DNA from: an uncultured Atopobiaceae bacterium
GTDB taxonomy: Bacteria; Actinomycetota; Coriobacteriia; Coriobacteriales; Atopobiaceae
Assembly: GCA_934792625.1 (NCBI GenBank)
Contig: CAKVON010000011.1
Span: forward strand, 1 to 45,859
Direction: 5' to 3'
DNA: 45,859 bases
Shown: in pieces, positions 8,924-17,845 of the stretch
Layout: every line of letters begins with the position of its first letter
How positions within the stretch are numbered: position 1 is the stretch's first letter
Position numbers and translations under genes: made by a program
The notes under the pieces: model-generated
What the model saw: only the letters and a program-made list of their open reading frames with translations
Database searches by the model: none
What the model was told of the DNA's origin: nothing

Positions 8924-9817
8924 TTAGATGGCGTGCAGCGAGTCGGAGTTGCGCGCGCACACGAGCGACAGCAGGGGGGCGCCGATGACGCCGGCAACCA
9001 GGTCGCACTTGGTCATCAGCAGGAAGTAGACGTCGTCGCGGCGGCAGTCGTCGCACAACGACTCGAAGTTGCCCATGCCCTTGCAGATGACGACGTCGGC
9101 GCCGTAGTAGGCGTCGAGAAACTCCTGCGAGCAGCGGTCGAGGTCGGTCGCCGGCACGGCGGCGCCGCTCGGCACCACGCGCGCGACGTCGGCCATTCCC
9201 ACCTGGGCGGCATCGTCGACGGTCACGTCGTTGATGACCGCGCCGCCGCGAACGCCGTAGGTGACGTCCACGTCGGGGTTCTCGCGACGGATCTCGCCGA
9301 TGAGGACCTTGTCCAGCACGATCTCGCCGCAGTTGTCGCCCAGGTACATGACGCTCTTGGCGCGGCGCACGCGCTCCGTCAGGTTGGCCGAGTCGTCGAC
9401 CGCGAACTCGATCGAGGGGACCTTGTCCAGAAGCTCGGTCACGTCGTCGCGCGTGAACTCGTTCTTCGCGCCGAAGTCGATGAGGTTTCCGGCCGCCGCG
9501 TAGCGCAGGGCCAGCTGGAAGGGGTCGTCGGCCGCGGCGATGTTGGCACGGCACTCGTCCTCGCGGTCCAGGAGAAGGGCGTTGTAGGCGGCCTTGACCT
9601 GCTTGTAGGGGTCGTTGGTGCCAATGAGCGGCTCGATTTGGGCCAACAGGTCGCCCATGAGCGTGGGCTTGACGCGCCCGCCCACGCGCGGGGCCTCGCG
9701 GACCATCCTGTCGGCCTGCTCGAGCATAGTGGCCAGCGTATCGTCGTCCAGGTGGCAGAACTCGGCCACGCGACGCATCTGACGGTAGAAGCAACCCTCG
9801 CAGCCATTTATGCCCAT
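8924..9817 (-). CDS. DUF89 / ARMT1-like damage-control phosphatase family protein
   Basis: 297 residues. It opens with a Cys pair (CEGCFYRQM) and contains the DUF89 core motifs MYLGDNCGEIVLDK (about 158-171) and DVVICKGMGNFESL (about 240), which in this family bind the divalent metal and phosphate, plus LLMTKC near the C-terminus. DUF89 proteins are metal-dependent phosphatases proposed to remove damaged phosphometabolites; the substrate here is unknown. The start is 3 bases after the xpt stop, with GGAGGAG from the xpt tail as Shine-Dalgarno, so the two are co-transcribed, which fits a housekeeping role in phospho-sugar or nucleotide pools. Confidence 0.88.
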   Translation of the reverse strand: MGINGCEGCFYRQMRRVAEFCHLDDDTLATMLEQADRMVREAPRVGGRVKPTLMGDLLAQIEPLIGTNDPYKQVKAAYNALLLDREDECRANIAAADDPFQLALRYAAAGNLIDFGAKNEFTRDDVTELLDKVPSIEFAVDDSANLTERVRRAKSVMYLGDNCGEIVLDKVLIGEIRRENPDVDVTYGVRGGAVINDVTVDDAAQVGMADVARVVPSGAAVPATDLDRCSQEFLDAYYGADVVICKGMGNFESLCDDCRRDDVYFLLMTKCDLVAGVIGAPLLSLVCARNSDSLHAI

Positions 9818-9820
9818 GCG

Positions 9821-10426
9821 CTACTCCTCCACGACCGAGACGGGCTCGCTGCCAAAGTCGATGGTGCCCGCGTCGGCGTCCATGGCGTTGACGATGGCGA
9901 GCGACTCCACGTGGTAGCCGCGCTTGCGCAGGCTGGCGCCGCCGGGCTGGAAGCCCTTCTCGACGGCGATGCCGATACCGGTGACGTTGACCTCGGCCTC
10001 CTCGCAGATCTCCAAAAGGCCGTTCATGGCGCAGCCGTTGGCCAGGAAGTCGTCGATGATCAGGACGTGCTCGCCGGCGGTCAGGAAGCGCTTGGCCACG
10101 ATGACGCTGTAGTCGCGGCCGTGGGTGTAGGAGTGGATCTTGGTGCGGTACTGGCTGCCGTCCAGGTTGACCGACTCGGACTTGCGCGCGAAGACCACGG
10201 GCACGTTGCCAAACTGCTGCGCGGCGACGCAGGCGAGGCCGATGCCGGAGGACTCGATGGTCAGGATCTTGTCGACGGGCTCGCCGTCGAACAGGCGGCG
10301 CCACTCCTGGGCCATGTGCGAGTACAGCTCGACGTCGCAGCGGTGGTTGAGGAAGCTGTCAACCTTGAGCACATTGCCCTGACGGACGATTCCCTCACGC
10401 GCGATGCGCTCCTCGAGTTCCTTCAT
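9821..10426 (-). CDS. xpt: Xanthine phosphoribosyltransferase
   Basis: 201 residues; salvages xanthine to XMP with PRPP. Type I PRTase fold with the PRPP loop [17 protein letters not shown] (about residues 124-140), the flexible region [20 protein letters not shown], and the opening [20 protein letters not shown] typical of Xpt. I chose ATG 10426 (AGGGAAGG upstream); an in-frame ATG at 10447 adds seven residues. TATAGT at 10490-10485 on the minus strand is a likely -10, leaving a short leader of about 55 bases with no room for a purine riboswitch. It heads the operon with the DUF89 gene. Confidence 0.93.
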   Translation of the reverse strand: MKELEERIAREGIVRQGNVLKVDSFLNHRCDVELYSHMAQEWRRLFDGEPVDKILTIESSGIGLACVAAQQFGNVPVVFARKSESVNLDGSQYRTKIHSYTHGRDYSVIVAKRFLTAGEHVLIIDDFLANGCAMNGLLEICEEAEVNVTGIGIAVEKGFQPGGASLRKRGYHVESLAIVNAMDADAGTIDFGSEPVSVVEE

Positions 10427-10566
10427 GCGGTTGCCTTCCCTGTCCATGCCCCGAATGCCGGCGGCCGTCTGCGTATTTCTCAACACTATAGCAGCGTTTC
10501 GTGGCCCCTCCGAAAATCCGGGCGAGCAGTGCCGTCGACCTCGCCGCGCACTTCTCGGCAGAAAGA

Positions 10567-10600
10567 GGGGAGGCCACGGGCGTGTGCCCATGACCTCCCC
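10567..10600 (-). terminator. Terminator downstream of nfnB
   Basis: 15-bp stem with G-T wobbles (GGGGAGG...CCTCCCC), loop about 4 nt, followed on minus by TCTTTCTG. It lies 41 bases after the nfnB stop. A GCACTTCTCGGCA copy (10548-10560) follows directly. Confidence 0.8.
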
Positions 10601-10640
10601 AAAGGTGTCGCTAAGGTGTCGCTTGGCGATGCCTGCGAGG

Positions 10641-12047
10641 CTACTTGGTGAGGGCCTCGGTGATGGAAGCGGCGGCCTTCTTGCCGGCGCCCATCGCCAG
10701 GATGACGGTCGCGGCACCGGTGACGATGTCGCCGCCGGCCCAGATGCGCGGGTCGGTGGTCTGGCCGGTCTCCTCGTCGGCGACGATGTAGCCCCACTTG
10801 TTGAGCTCCATCTTGCCACCGATCATCTTGGCGAACGGGTTGGCGTTGGTGCCGATGGCGCTGATCGCGACGTCGCAGGGGATCTCCTCGATGGCGCCCT
10901 CGATGGGCACAGGGCGACGACGGCCGGAGGCGTCGGGCTCGCCGAGCTCCATCTTCTGGACGCGCACGGCGCAGACGTTGCCGTCCTCGCCGGCGACGAA
11001 CTCCACGGGCGAGACGAGCGGCATGACCTCGACGCCCTCCGCCTTGGCGTGGTGCAGCTCGGCCTTACGGGCGGGCATCTCGTCCTCGGTGCGGCGATAC
11101 GCGATGATCGCGTGCTCGGCGCCCAGGCGCTTGGCGGTGCGCACGGCGTCCATGGCGACGTTGCCGCCACCGAAGACGATGACGTTCTTGCCGTGCTTGG
11201 TCGGGGTGTCGAACTCGGGGAACCTGTTCGCCTTCATGAGGTTGACGCGGGTGAGGTACTCGTTCGCGAAGAAGACGTTGGGGAGGTTCTCGCCGGGGAC
11301 GTTGAGGAACTTGGGCAGGCCGGCGCCGGTCGCGATGTAGATCGCGTCGAAGCCCTCGCCGAACAGCTCGTCGGCGGTGGTGATGCGGCCGACGACCGAG
11401 TTGTACTCGAACTTGACGCCGAGCTCGGCGAGCGAGTCGATCTCGCGCTTGACGACGGCCTTGGGCAGACGGAACTCGGGGATGCCGTAGACCAGCACGC
11501 CGCCGCCGGTGAAGAAGGCCTCGAAGACGGTGACGTCGAAGCCGTTGCGGGCAAGCTCGCCGGCGCAGGTGATGCCGGAGGGGCCGGAGCCCACGACGGC
11601 GACCTTCTTGCCGTTGCTGGGGGCGACCTTGGGCTTGCTGGCAAGCTCGGGCTGGTCGCCGACGAAGCGCTCCAGCTGGCCGATGGCGATGGGGTCGCCC
11701 TTCTTGCCGAGGATGCACTTGCCCTCGCACTGGTTCTCCTGCGGGCAGACGCGGCCGCAGATGGCGGGCAGCATCGAGTCCTCGTGGATGACGTCAAGCG
11801 CGCGGCCGAAGTCCTCGTCGCGGATGGCCTCGATGAACTTCGGGATCTGGACGTTGACGGGGCAGCCCGTCACGCACAGCGGCTTCTTGCAGTCCAGGCA
11901 GCGGTTGGCCTCTGCCAGGGCCATCTCCTTGGTGTATCCCTTATCGACGGGACGGAAGTCCTTAGCGCGCTCGGCCGCGGGCTCCTCGTTGTCCGGGGTG
12001 CGCGGGGCCTTGGCGTTGGGAACGTACTTGCCGTTTACCTGTGGCAT
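10641..12047 (-). CDS. nfnB: NADH-dependent reduced ferredoxin:NADP+ oxidoreductase, large subunit (GltA/GltD-like)
   Basis: 468 residues. The N-terminal Fe-S domain has [20 protein letters not shown] (about 49-68) and [15 protein letters not shown] (about 97-111), ligands for two [4Fe-4S] clusters. An FAD Rossmann motif [18 protein letters not shown] lies at about 148 and an NADP-binding motif [13 protein letters not shown] at about 288. Such proteins are often named glutamate synthase small subunit, but the directly upstream partner is an FNR-like [2Fe-2S] protein, not a GltB large subunit, and both lengths match NfnA/NfnB. The complex bifurcates electrons between NADH, ferredoxin and NADPH. 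It overlaps nfnA by 13 bases. Start ATG 12047 was chosen over a longer frame to 12215 that lies inside nfnA. Confidence 0.9.
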   Translation of the reverse strand: MPQVNGKYVPNAKAPRTPDNEEPAAERAKDFRPVDKGYTKEMALAEANRCLDCKKPLCVTGCPVNVQIPKFIEAIRDEDFGRALDVIHEDSMLPAICGRVCPQENQCEGKCILGKKGDPIAIGQLERFVGDQPELASKPKVAPSNGKKVAVVGSGPSGITCAGELARNGFDVTVFEAFFTGGGVLVYGIPEFRLPKAVVKREIDSLAELGVKFEYNSVVGRITTADELFGEGFDAIYIATGAGLPKFLNVPGENLPNVFFANEYLTRVNLMKANRFPEFDTPTKHGKNVIVFGGGNVAMDAVRTAKRLGAEHAIIAYRRTEDEMPARKAELHHAKAEGVEVMPLVSPVEFVAGEDGNVCAVRVQKMELGEPDASGRRRPVPIEGAIEEIPCDVAISAIGTNANPFAKMIGGKMELNKWGYIVADEETGQTTDPRIWAGGDIVTGAATVILAMGAGKKAAASITEALTK

Positions 12048-12877
12048 GCGCAGGTCGCCTCCTCGTAAGCCTTGACAGCCTGACCTTCCTCGGTGCGATA
12101 GGCGGCCTGACGCATGCGCAGGTCGTCCCAGTTGACCTTGGTGGCGTCGAAGTCGGGACCATCGACGCAGGCGAACTTGGTCTCGCCGTCGATCTCGACG
12201 CGGCAGCAGCCGCACATGCCCGTGCCGTCGACCATGATCGGGTTGAGCGAGGCGACGATGGGCGTGTCGTACTTCATCGCGGTGAGGGTCGAGAACTTCA
12301 TCATCGGGACGGGGCCGACGCAGAAGACCTGGCTCACGGCCTTGTCCTGCAGCAGGCGCTCCAGGGGCGCGGTCACGACGCCCTTCTCGCCATAGGAGCC
12401 GTCGTCGGTGGTGATGTGGATGTGGTCGTCGTCGAGCAGCTCGCGGAACTGGTCCTCGAGCAGCAGCAGGTCCTTGGTGCGCGCGCCCATGATGGCGTGG
12501 ACCTCGTGGCCGGTCTCGACGAGGTGCTTGGCGACGGGGAAGGCGATTGCCAGGCCGACGCCGCCGCCGATGACGGCGCAGGGGCCCTCGTCCATCTCGG
12601 TCGGCTCGCCCAGGGGCCCGGTGACGTCCAGCAGCGAGTCGCCGGCCTCGTAGGTCGACAGCATCTCGGTGGTCTTGCCGATCACCATGAAGATGAACTC
12701 GACCCAGCCCTCCTCGGCGTTCCAGCCCGCAAGCGTGAACGGGACGCGCTCGCCCGTCTCGTTGGCGCGCACCATGAGGAACTGGCCGGCATGGGCATGC
12801 CTGGCCATCTGGGGCGCATCGATGCGGAACTTGAACACCTTCTCGGAGAACTGCGTCTTATCGAGGATCTTGTACAT
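12035..12877 (-). CDS. nfnA: NADH-dependent reduced ferredoxin:NADP+ oxidoreductase, small subunit (PyrK-like)
   Basis: 280 residues. FNR-type FAD domain with RVPFTLAGW (about 44-52), an NAD-binding domain starting AVIGGGVGLAIAFPVAKHL (101-119), and a C-terminal [2Fe-2S] site with Cys222, Cys224, Cys225 and Cys237 (GTGMCGCCRVEIDG). This layout matches NfnA and the related SudB/PyrK proteins; pairing with nfnB makes Nfn the best call. In anaerobes it interconverts NADH plus reduced ferredoxin with NADPH, supplying biosynthetic NADPH. Shine-Dalgarno GGAG lies upstream of the ATG. A palindrome in the promoter (12976-12997) suggests regulation. Confidence 0.9.
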   Translation of the reverse strand: MYKILDKTQFSEKVFKFRIDAPQMARHAHAGQFLMVRANETGERVPFTLAGWNAEEGWVEFIFMVIGKTTEMLSTYEAGDSLLDVTGPLGEPTEMDEGPCAVIGGGVGLAIAFPVAKHLVETGHEVHAIMGARTKDLLLLEDQFRELLDDDHIHITTDDGSYGEKGVVTAPLERLLQDKAVSQVFCVGPVPMMKFSTLTAMKYDTPIVASLNPIMVDGTGMCGCCRVEIDGETKFACVDGPDFDATKVNWDDLRMRQAAYRTEEGQAVKAYEEATCACHR

Positions 12878-12975
12878 GCAACGAACTCCTCTCCGCTTTT
12901 CTCTCCATCGCGCGTCCGGCCCTGTGCCGCCCGCGTCGATTCCTTCCTTCGTGGCCCTTCTCTGTGTCGGTCCAC

Positions 12976-12997
12976 ATAGGCTACATTTTATGCCTAT
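12976..12997. promoter_or_regulatory. ATAGGC-N10-GCCTAT inverted repeat in the nfnA promoter region
   Basis: Perfect 6-bp arms flanking an AT-rich 10-nt centre that on minus reads ATAAAATGTA and includes a TAAAAT -10-like hexamer. It is 99 bases upstream of nfnA. An operator overlapping the -10 would fit a repressor; its identity is unknown. Confidence 0.45.
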
Positions 12998-13027
12998 TGC
13001 AGCTCACCGACGCCGGATTGACGTGCG

Positions 13028-13609
13028 TTAGGAGTTTTCTACCACTCGTGAGACCCCGTCCTTGACACAGGCCTCGCAGACCCTGGCGGCGTCCATGGCG
13101 AGAAGTTCGAACTCCTCGAGGTACTTGCCCTTGAGCTGGCGCAGGGCGTAGTCGGCGACGCTCATCTTTCCGGGCGGACGGCCGATGCCGCAGCGGACGC
13201 GCGCGAAGTCGGGCGTGCCCAGCTTGTTGGAGATCGAGCGCAGGCCGTTGTGGGCGTTGAGCCCGCCGCCGAACTTGGCGCGCACCGTGCCTTCGGGCAG
13301 GTCGACCTCGTCGTGGACGACGAGGACCTCGTTGGGCGCCACCTTGAGCTGGCGCATGAGCTTGGAGAGGGGGCCGCCGCTCGTGTTCATGTAGTCCTGC
13401 GGCTTGGCGAGCACGACCTCGCGCCCGGCGATGCGGACGCGGGCGACCTGGCAGCCCGCCTCGCTCTTCCAGTAGTTGGCGCCGTGGGTCGCGGCGAGCG
13501 CGTCGACGGTCGCGAACCCGATGCTGTGGCGCGTGCGTGCGTACTCGTCGCCGGGGTTGCCCAGGCCGCAGATGATGCGGACGTCTGCCGGGGTGGCCTT
13601 TCGTGCCAT
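13028..13609 (-). CDS. pth: Peptidyl-tRNA hydrolase
   Basis: 193 residues; recycles peptidyl-tRNA dropped from ribosomes. Family landmarks are CGLGNPGDEYARTRHSIGF (about residues 14-32, with the conserved Asn and catalytic His), QDYMNTSGGPL (about 71), VVHDEVDLPEGTVRAKFGGG (about 97, with the conserved Asp) and NAHNGLRSI. ATG at 13609 was chosen; MERRT could extend it by five residues. It lies downstream of the prs terminator, so it may have its own promoter in 13610-13642. Confidence 0.95.
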   Translation of the reverse strand: MARKATPADVRIICGLGNPGDEYARTRHSIGFATVDALAATHGANYWKSEAGCQVARVRIAGREVVLAKPQDYMNTSGGPLSKLMRQLKVAPNEVLVVHDEVDLPEGTVRAKFGGGLNAHNGLRSISNKLGTPDFARVRCGIGRPPGKMSVADYALRQLKGKYLEEFELLAMDAARVCEACVKDGVSRVVENS

Positions 13610-13642
13610 GGTCCTTCTCTCCATACTCGTCGGTTCAAGAGA

Positions 13643-13674
13643 GGCGGGCCGTCCCGTGGTTGGGGCGACCCGCC
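13643..13674 (-). terminator. Terminator after prs
   Basis: GGCGGG/CCCGCC arms with further inner pairing, followed on minus by TCTCTTG. It lies 31 bases after the prs stop. Confidence 0.6.
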
Positions 13675-13704
13675 TGCGATGGTGCTTGGGGTGCGTGCGT
13701 CGAC

Positions 13705-14700
13705 CTACAGCTCGCTGTTGCCGCCGAAGATCTCGGAGATCGAGTTGTTGGCGTAGACGGCGTAGATCGCGTCGGCCATCTCCTTGGCGATCGAGATGGT
13801 CTTGATCTTGGAGCCGGGCTTGTTGGCGACCTCGCAGGGGATGGCGTCGGTGACGACGCACTCCACGAGCGGGGCGGCCTGCAGGCGCTCGATGGCGGGG
13901 CCGGAGAAGATGCCGTGGGTGGCGCAGACGTAGATGTCGCCGGCGCCCATCTCCTTCAGCTTGTTGACCGAGCCGCACAGGGTGCCCGCGGTGTCGATCA
14001 TGTCGTCGTTGATGATGCAGGTCTTGCCCTTGATGTCGCCGATGACGCCCATGACCTCGGAGACGTTGTGCTTGGGACGGCCCTTGTGGGCGATGGCGAG
14101 GTCGCAGCCCAGGTAGTCGGAGAGCTTCTTGGCGGCCTTGGCGCGGCCCATGTCGGGCGAGACGACGACGGTGTTGTCCCAGTCGAAGTCCTTGGTCTTG
14201 AAGTAGTCGCCCAGCTGGAACAGGGCGGTGAGGTGCGTGACCGGGATGTCGAAGAAGCCCTGGATCTGGCCCTGGTGCAGGTCGAGCGTGATCACGCGGT
14301 CGCAGCCGGCGGCCTCGAGCAGGTTGGCCACGAGGCGCGCGGTGATCGGCTCGCGCGAGGCGGCCTTGCGGTCCTGGCGCGCGTAGGCGTAGTGGGTGAT
14401 GACGGCGGTGAAGCTCTCGCAGGAGGCGCGGTGCGCGGCGTCGGCCACGATCAGGGTCTCCATGAGCAGGTCGTTGACGTTGGTGCCCGAGATGCTCTGG
14501 ATGAAGAACACCTCGTCGCCGCGGACGGACTCCTCGAAGCGAGCGTAGGTCTCGCCGTTGGCGAAGCGCTCGATCTTGAGGCCCTGGAGCTCCAGGTGAA
14601 GGATGTCGGCAATGGAGTGTGCGAGCTCCGGGTTGCCCGTGCCGGAGTAGAGCTTGATTTCCTTCTGGTAGGTCGTGGGCTTGCTCAGGTTCTCGTACAT
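13705..14700 (-). CDS. prs: Ribose-phosphate pyrophosphokinase (PRPP synthetase)
   Basis: 331 residues; makes PRPP from ribose-5-phosphate and ATP. Visible motifs are RFANGETYARFEESVRGDEV (about 45-64), YARQDRKAASREPITARLVA (about 105-124), the ribose-phosphate site VITLDLHQGQIQGFFD (about 135-150), the metal/catalytic flexible region VVVSPDMGRAKAAKKLSDYL and the PRPP loop CIINDDMIDTAGT (about 227; most family members have DTGGT, here Ala). The ATG directly follows the glmU stop, so glmU-prs form one transcription unit, as in many Gram-positives. PRPP also feeds xpt in this window. Confidence 0.97.
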   Translation of the reverse strand: MYENLSKPTTYQKEIKLYSGTGNPELAHSIADILHLELQGLKIERFANGETYARFEESVRGDEVFFIQSISGTNVNDLLMETLIVADAAHRASCESFTAVITHYAYARQDRKAASREPITARLVANLLEAAGCDRVITLDLHQGQIQGFFDIPVTHLTALFQLGDYFKTKDFDWDNTVVVSPDMGRAKAAKKLSDYLGCDLAIAHKGRPKHNVSEVMGVIGDIKGKTCIINDDMIDTAGTLCGSVNKLKEMGAGDIYVCATHGIFSGPAIERLQAAPLVECVVTDAIPCEVANKPGSKIKTISIAKEMADAIYAVYANNSISEIFGGNSEL

Positions 14701-16107
14701 TTAGTCCTGCCCTTTCTTCATGCGCTCGCGCCGCTTCGCGGCATAGCCTTCGATTATCGTCTCCTCGGAGCGCTCGAGTGCGAGCGCGTCCGCGGGAACG
14801 TCCCTCGTGATGCAGCTGCTGGCACCGACCAGGGCGCCGTCGCCGATGGTGACGGGCGCGACCATCATCGTGTCGGAGCCGACGAAGACGTCGTCGCCGA
14901 TGGTGGTGTGGTGCTTGTGCACGCCGTCGTAGTTGCAGGTGATGGAGCCGGCGCCGATGTTGACGCCCGACCCCATGGTGGTGTCGCCGATGTAGGAGAG
15001 GTGCGGGACCTTGCTGCCGCGGCCGATGGTCGAGTTCTTGATCTCGACGTGGGTGCCGGCCTTGGAGCCGTCCAGCAGGTGGGCGCCGGGGCGCAGGTAG
15101 GCGCGCGGGCCGCAGTTGACGTCGTTGTCGAGCGTGGCGCTGATGGCCACGGTCTCGTCGACGACGCAGCGGTCGCCGACGGTGGTGTCGGTCAGGCGGG
15201 AGTTGGGGCCCAGCTGGCAGTCGCGGCCCACGTGGGTCCGGCCGATGAGGTGGGTCTGGGGCCAGACGACGGTGTCGCGGCCGACGGTGGTGTCGGGGCC
15301 GATCCAGGCCTGGGTCGGGTCGACGAACGAGACGCCCTCGTCCATCAGGCGCGCGTTGATGCGGTCGCGGGCGATGGCGTTGAGCTGCGCGAGCTGGGAG
15401 CGGCTGTTGACGCCGAGGCCGTCGCGGTAGTCGTCGCAGTGGCACACCGAGACCGAGCCGCCGTGGGAGCGCAGGATCTCGAGCATGTCGGGCAGGTAGT
15501 ACTCGCCCTGCGCGTTGTCGCAGCCGACCTCGCCGATGTGGCTGGCGAGAAGTGCGCCGTCGAACGCGTAGCAGCCGGCGTTGCACTCCAGCAGGCAGGC
15601 GCTCTGCTCGGGCGTGCAGTCCTTCTGCTCGACGATGCGCAGGACCTGGCCGTCGGCGTCGAGCTCGACGCGGCCGTAGCCGGTCGGGTCGGGCGGCGTC
15701 ATGGTGAGCACCGTGGCGGCATGGCCGTCCGCCACCGACGCGGCGAACGACTCGATGGTGGCGGGTTGGATCAGCGGCAGGTCGCCGTTGAGGACGACCA
15801 CGGGACCCTCGCAGATCCCCGTGGCCTCGAGGGCGACGCGCACTGCGTGGGCGGTGCCCAGGCGCTCGGCCTGCTCGACGCACTCGACGCGCGCCGGGGT
15901 GCCGTCGTAGCGTCCGTCCAGGAGGGCCCTGACCTCGTCGGCATGGCTGCCCACGACGACGGCGACGCGCTCGCAGCCGGCGGCCACGGTGGCGTCGACG
16001 ATCCACTGGATCATGGGCTTGCCGAGAAGGGGATGGGAAACCTTGGCGTGGTCGGACCTCATGCGCGTTCCCTCGCCGGCGGCGAGGACGATCGCGTTGG
16101 TTGGCAT
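14701..16107 (-). CDS. glmU: Bifunctional GlcNAc-1-P uridyltransferase / glucosamine-1-P acetyltransferase
   Basis: 468 residues. The N-terminal nucleotidyltransferase has LAAGEGTRMRSDHAKVSHPL (about 8-27) and VVVLNGDLPLI (about 97-107). The C-terminal left-handed beta-helix acetyltransferase has many hexapeptides, then GVNIGAGSITCNYDGVHKHH (about 375-394) and GSDTMMVAPVTIGDGA. It makes UDP-GlcNAc for cell-wall synthesis in the cytoplasm. Full family length. The start has GGAGG upstream. It is first gene of the glmU-prs unit; a TATCAT -10-like element on minus near 16190 could be its promoter. Confidence 0.97.
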   Translation of the reverse strand: MPTNAIVLAAGEGTRMRSDHAKVSHPLLGKPMIQWIVDATVAAGCERVAVVVGSHADEVRALLDGRYDGTPARVECVEQAERLGTAHAVRVALEATGICEGPVVVLNGDLPLIQPATIESFAASVADGHAATVLTMTPPDPTGYGRVELDADGQVLRIVEQKDCTPEQSACLLECNAGCYAFDGALLASHIGEVGCDNAQGEYYLPDMLEILRSHGGSVSVCHCDDYRDGLGVNSRSQLAQLNAIARDRINARLMDEGVSFVDPTQAWIGPDTTVGRDTVVWPQTHLIGRTHVGRDCQLGPNSRLTDTTVGDRCVVDETVAISATLDNDVNCGPRAYLRPGAHLLDGSKAGTHVEIKNSTIGRGSKVPHLSYIGDTTMGSGVNIGAGSITCNYDGVHKHHTTIGDDVFVGSDTMMVAPVTIGDGALVGASSCITRDVPADALALERSEETIIEGYAAKRRERMKKGQD

Positions 16108-16240
16108 GAAATGGCCTCCGATTGGATGGCGACGCGTGCCGGCGGGGTGTCCGCCGACGGGGTGCGCCGCACCTTACGCTCTTCTTGCAACGCCATGATA
16201 GCGCAGGCCCCCGGGGCCGGTGCGCGTGCGTCCGTAGGCG

Positions 16241-17551
16241 TTAGGCCAAATCCACGCCCTGCTCAAGGTCGCGCGGCAGCGTGCGCGTCGACCACAGCCC
16301 GCCGAGCATCCGGCACGACTCGCGGTCGAAGTCGCTCGCGGCGCGCATCCGGGCAACATCTGCCAGCGCCTGGGCCCATCGCTCGGCGGAAACGCCGTAC
16401 GGCGTCGCGTCCCAGCCCCGCTCGCGCAGGTCGCGGCGCGCGTCCGCCACGTCTGCGGCCGTGAGCTTGCCCATCTCGACGCCGACGCTGGCGAGAAGGT
16501 CTTCCTCGAGCGAGTCGTCGTACATGAGCGAGGAGGCAAGTCCCGCGCACGCGACGGCCATGCGCGGCGGCAGCGAGTCCATCTCGCGAAGCTCGACGAA
16601 GCCCTTGAGGCGGAAGCTCGGCCACGTCATCGAGATCAGGTGGAGCAGCTCGTCGTCGGTGAGCGGTCGCGTCGCCATGACGTCGGCGGCGGTGGCGTCG
16701 CCGGTGGGGTAGGTGCGGTGGTCGGCGTCGGTCATCAGGATCGGCCGCACCGTCGAGATCCACTCGCAAAACGTCCGCAGCGAGAAGCCCCTCTCCATGG
16801 CGTGGGGAACCTGGCCGCAGCGTTCGGGGTCGAGGTCGTCCCAGATCTGCGCGCGGGCCATGCCGCGCGACGGCTCGCCGCGAAAGACGGGGGAGTTGTC
16901 GAACAGGAACGCCCACAGGGGACCCAGCGCGCTCGCGCGGCGCGCCATGCGGGCCGCGTCGTCGGCATCGAGGTAGTCGACCGAGACCTGCGTGCTGCAC
17001 GAGCAGCGCATCATGTCACGCGCGTGGCTGCCACGCCCGGGCAGGTAGGCGTCCATGATGTGGTAGCGCTGCTTGGGGATGAGCTCGACGTCCTCGGGAC
17101 GGCGGGCGCCGGGGTCGTAGCCGCGCGCCACCAGGTGCGCGTCGAGGCCGATTGCCAGGCATGCCTCGCGCACGCGGCGGTCGAAGTCCGTGAGGGCGGC
17201 GTACAGGGCCTCGCCGGTGCGCGCCGGCCCGCACGACAGCTCGACCTGGGCGCCTGGCTCCAACGAGACGTTGCAGCCCACGCGCTCGCCGCAGACCTCG
17301 GCCACGTAGGACAGGCCCAGAAGCGTCCCGTCGATCGTCACGCGCTTGGCGTCCGTGTCCAGCTCGCACATGGAGGCGATGACGGCCCCCACGCCCTTCT
17401 CTCCCGAGAAGAACACGCGGTTTCCCGCGGCGTCGGTGAGGATGCGCTCGAGCTCGAGCCCGACCGTGCGCCCCTCGGGCGTGTCGGGGTGCCTGTCGAG
17501 CATCGCCACCATGGCGTCGAGGTTGCGCTCGTAGTAGTTGGGGGTGTCCAT
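16241..17551 (-). CDS. gshA: Glutamate-cysteine ligase, GCS2/plant-type
   Basis: 436 residues. GCS2-family signatures are TVGLELERILT (about 28-38, ATP/metal-binding Glu residues), GAQVELSCGPA (about 108), the block RYHIMDAYLPGRGSHARDMM (about 167-186) and MRCSCSTQVSVDYLDADDA. It would join glutamate and cysteine to gamma-glutamylcysteine. No GshB is nearby, so the product may be gamma-glutamylcysteine itself, or the enzyme could belong to another branch of the family (EgtA-like). I chose ATG 17551 (CAGGAGAG upstream); an ATG at 17599 adds 16 residues without a good Shine-Dalgarno. It fits the other thiol genes here (cysK, cysE). Confidence 0.85.
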   Translation of the reverse strand: MDTPNYYERNLDAMVAMLDRHPDTPEGRTVGLELERILTDAAGNRVFFSGEKGVGAVIASMCELDTDAKRVTIDGTLLGLSYVAEVCGERVGCNVSLEPGAQVELSCGPARTGEALYAALTDFDRRVREACLAIGLDAHLVARGYDPGARRPEDVELIPKQRYHIMDAYLPGRGSHARDMMRCSCSTQVSVDYLDADDAARMARRASALGPLWAFLFDNSPVFRGEPSRGMARAQIWDDLDPERCGQVPHAMERGFSLRTFCEWISTVRPILMTDADHRTYPTGDATAADVMATRPLTDDELLHLISMTWPSFRLKGFVELREMDSLPPRMAVACAGLASSLMYDDSLEEDLLASVGVEMGKLTAADVADARRDLRERGWDATPYGVSAERWAQALADVARMRAASDFDRESCRMLGGLWSTRTLPRDLEQGVDLA

Positions 17552-17640
17552 GGGCTCTCCTGTCGCGTTGGTACGCAGATGATACCCACAATCGCGCATG
17601 GCCCTGCCGCCCCCGCGGCATCGTCACAGGGGCGAAACGA

Positions 17641-17681
17641 GCGAGGGGCCGCCCGACGTGGTCTGTCAGGCGGCCCCTCGC
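17641..17681 (-). terminator. Terminator after tRNA-Gln
   Basis: 13-bp perfect stem GCGAGGGGCCGCC/GGCGGCCCCTCGC, followed on minus by TCGTTTCG. It lies 11 bases after the tRNA 3' end. Confidence 0.75.
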
Positions 17682-17691
17682 GGGCGTGCGT

Positions 17692-17766
17692 TGGCTGGGG
17701 CAGAGGGATTCGAACCCCCATTCCAGGCACCAAAAACCCGTGTCCTAGCCGTTGGACGATGCCCCA
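17692..17766 (-). tRNA. tRNA-Gln (anticodon TTG)
   Basis: On minus it starts TGGGGCATCGTCC and ends CTGCCCCAGCCA with encoded CCA, 75 nt. The 7-bp acceptor stem (TGGGGCA/TGCCCCA), D-stem GTCC/GGAC, anticodon loop TTTTGGT with TTG at the centre, and T-arm GGGGGTTCGAATCCC can all be drawn. It resembles E. coli tRNA-Gln, with the same U-rich anticodon loop. It sits 79 bases after the peptidoglycan-binding gene on the same strand. Confidence 0.95.
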
Positions 17767-17845
17767 GTGTCATGTGCCCCATCGGGGCCAGAAGAGTGTA
17801 GCAGGTGCGCGGCCCGTCCGGGCGCGCGACGCGACGTCCGTGCGG

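Noticed and set aside
10427..10500. Purine riboswitch before xpt
   Set aside because: The predicted leader is only about 55 bases and shows no three-way junction or conserved purine-aptamer loops.
13028..16006. 992-codon minus frame fused upstream of pth
   Set aside because: Only its last 193 codons are pth; the rest is an Arg/Pro-rich out-of-frame reading of prs and glmU.
13603..16464. Very long open frame (953 codons) on plus, opposite prs and glmU
   Set aside because: High-GC codon bias leaves antisense frames open. The product is Val/Ala/Gly/Asp/His-rich with no motif, and the minus strand carries pth, prs and glmU with full signatures.
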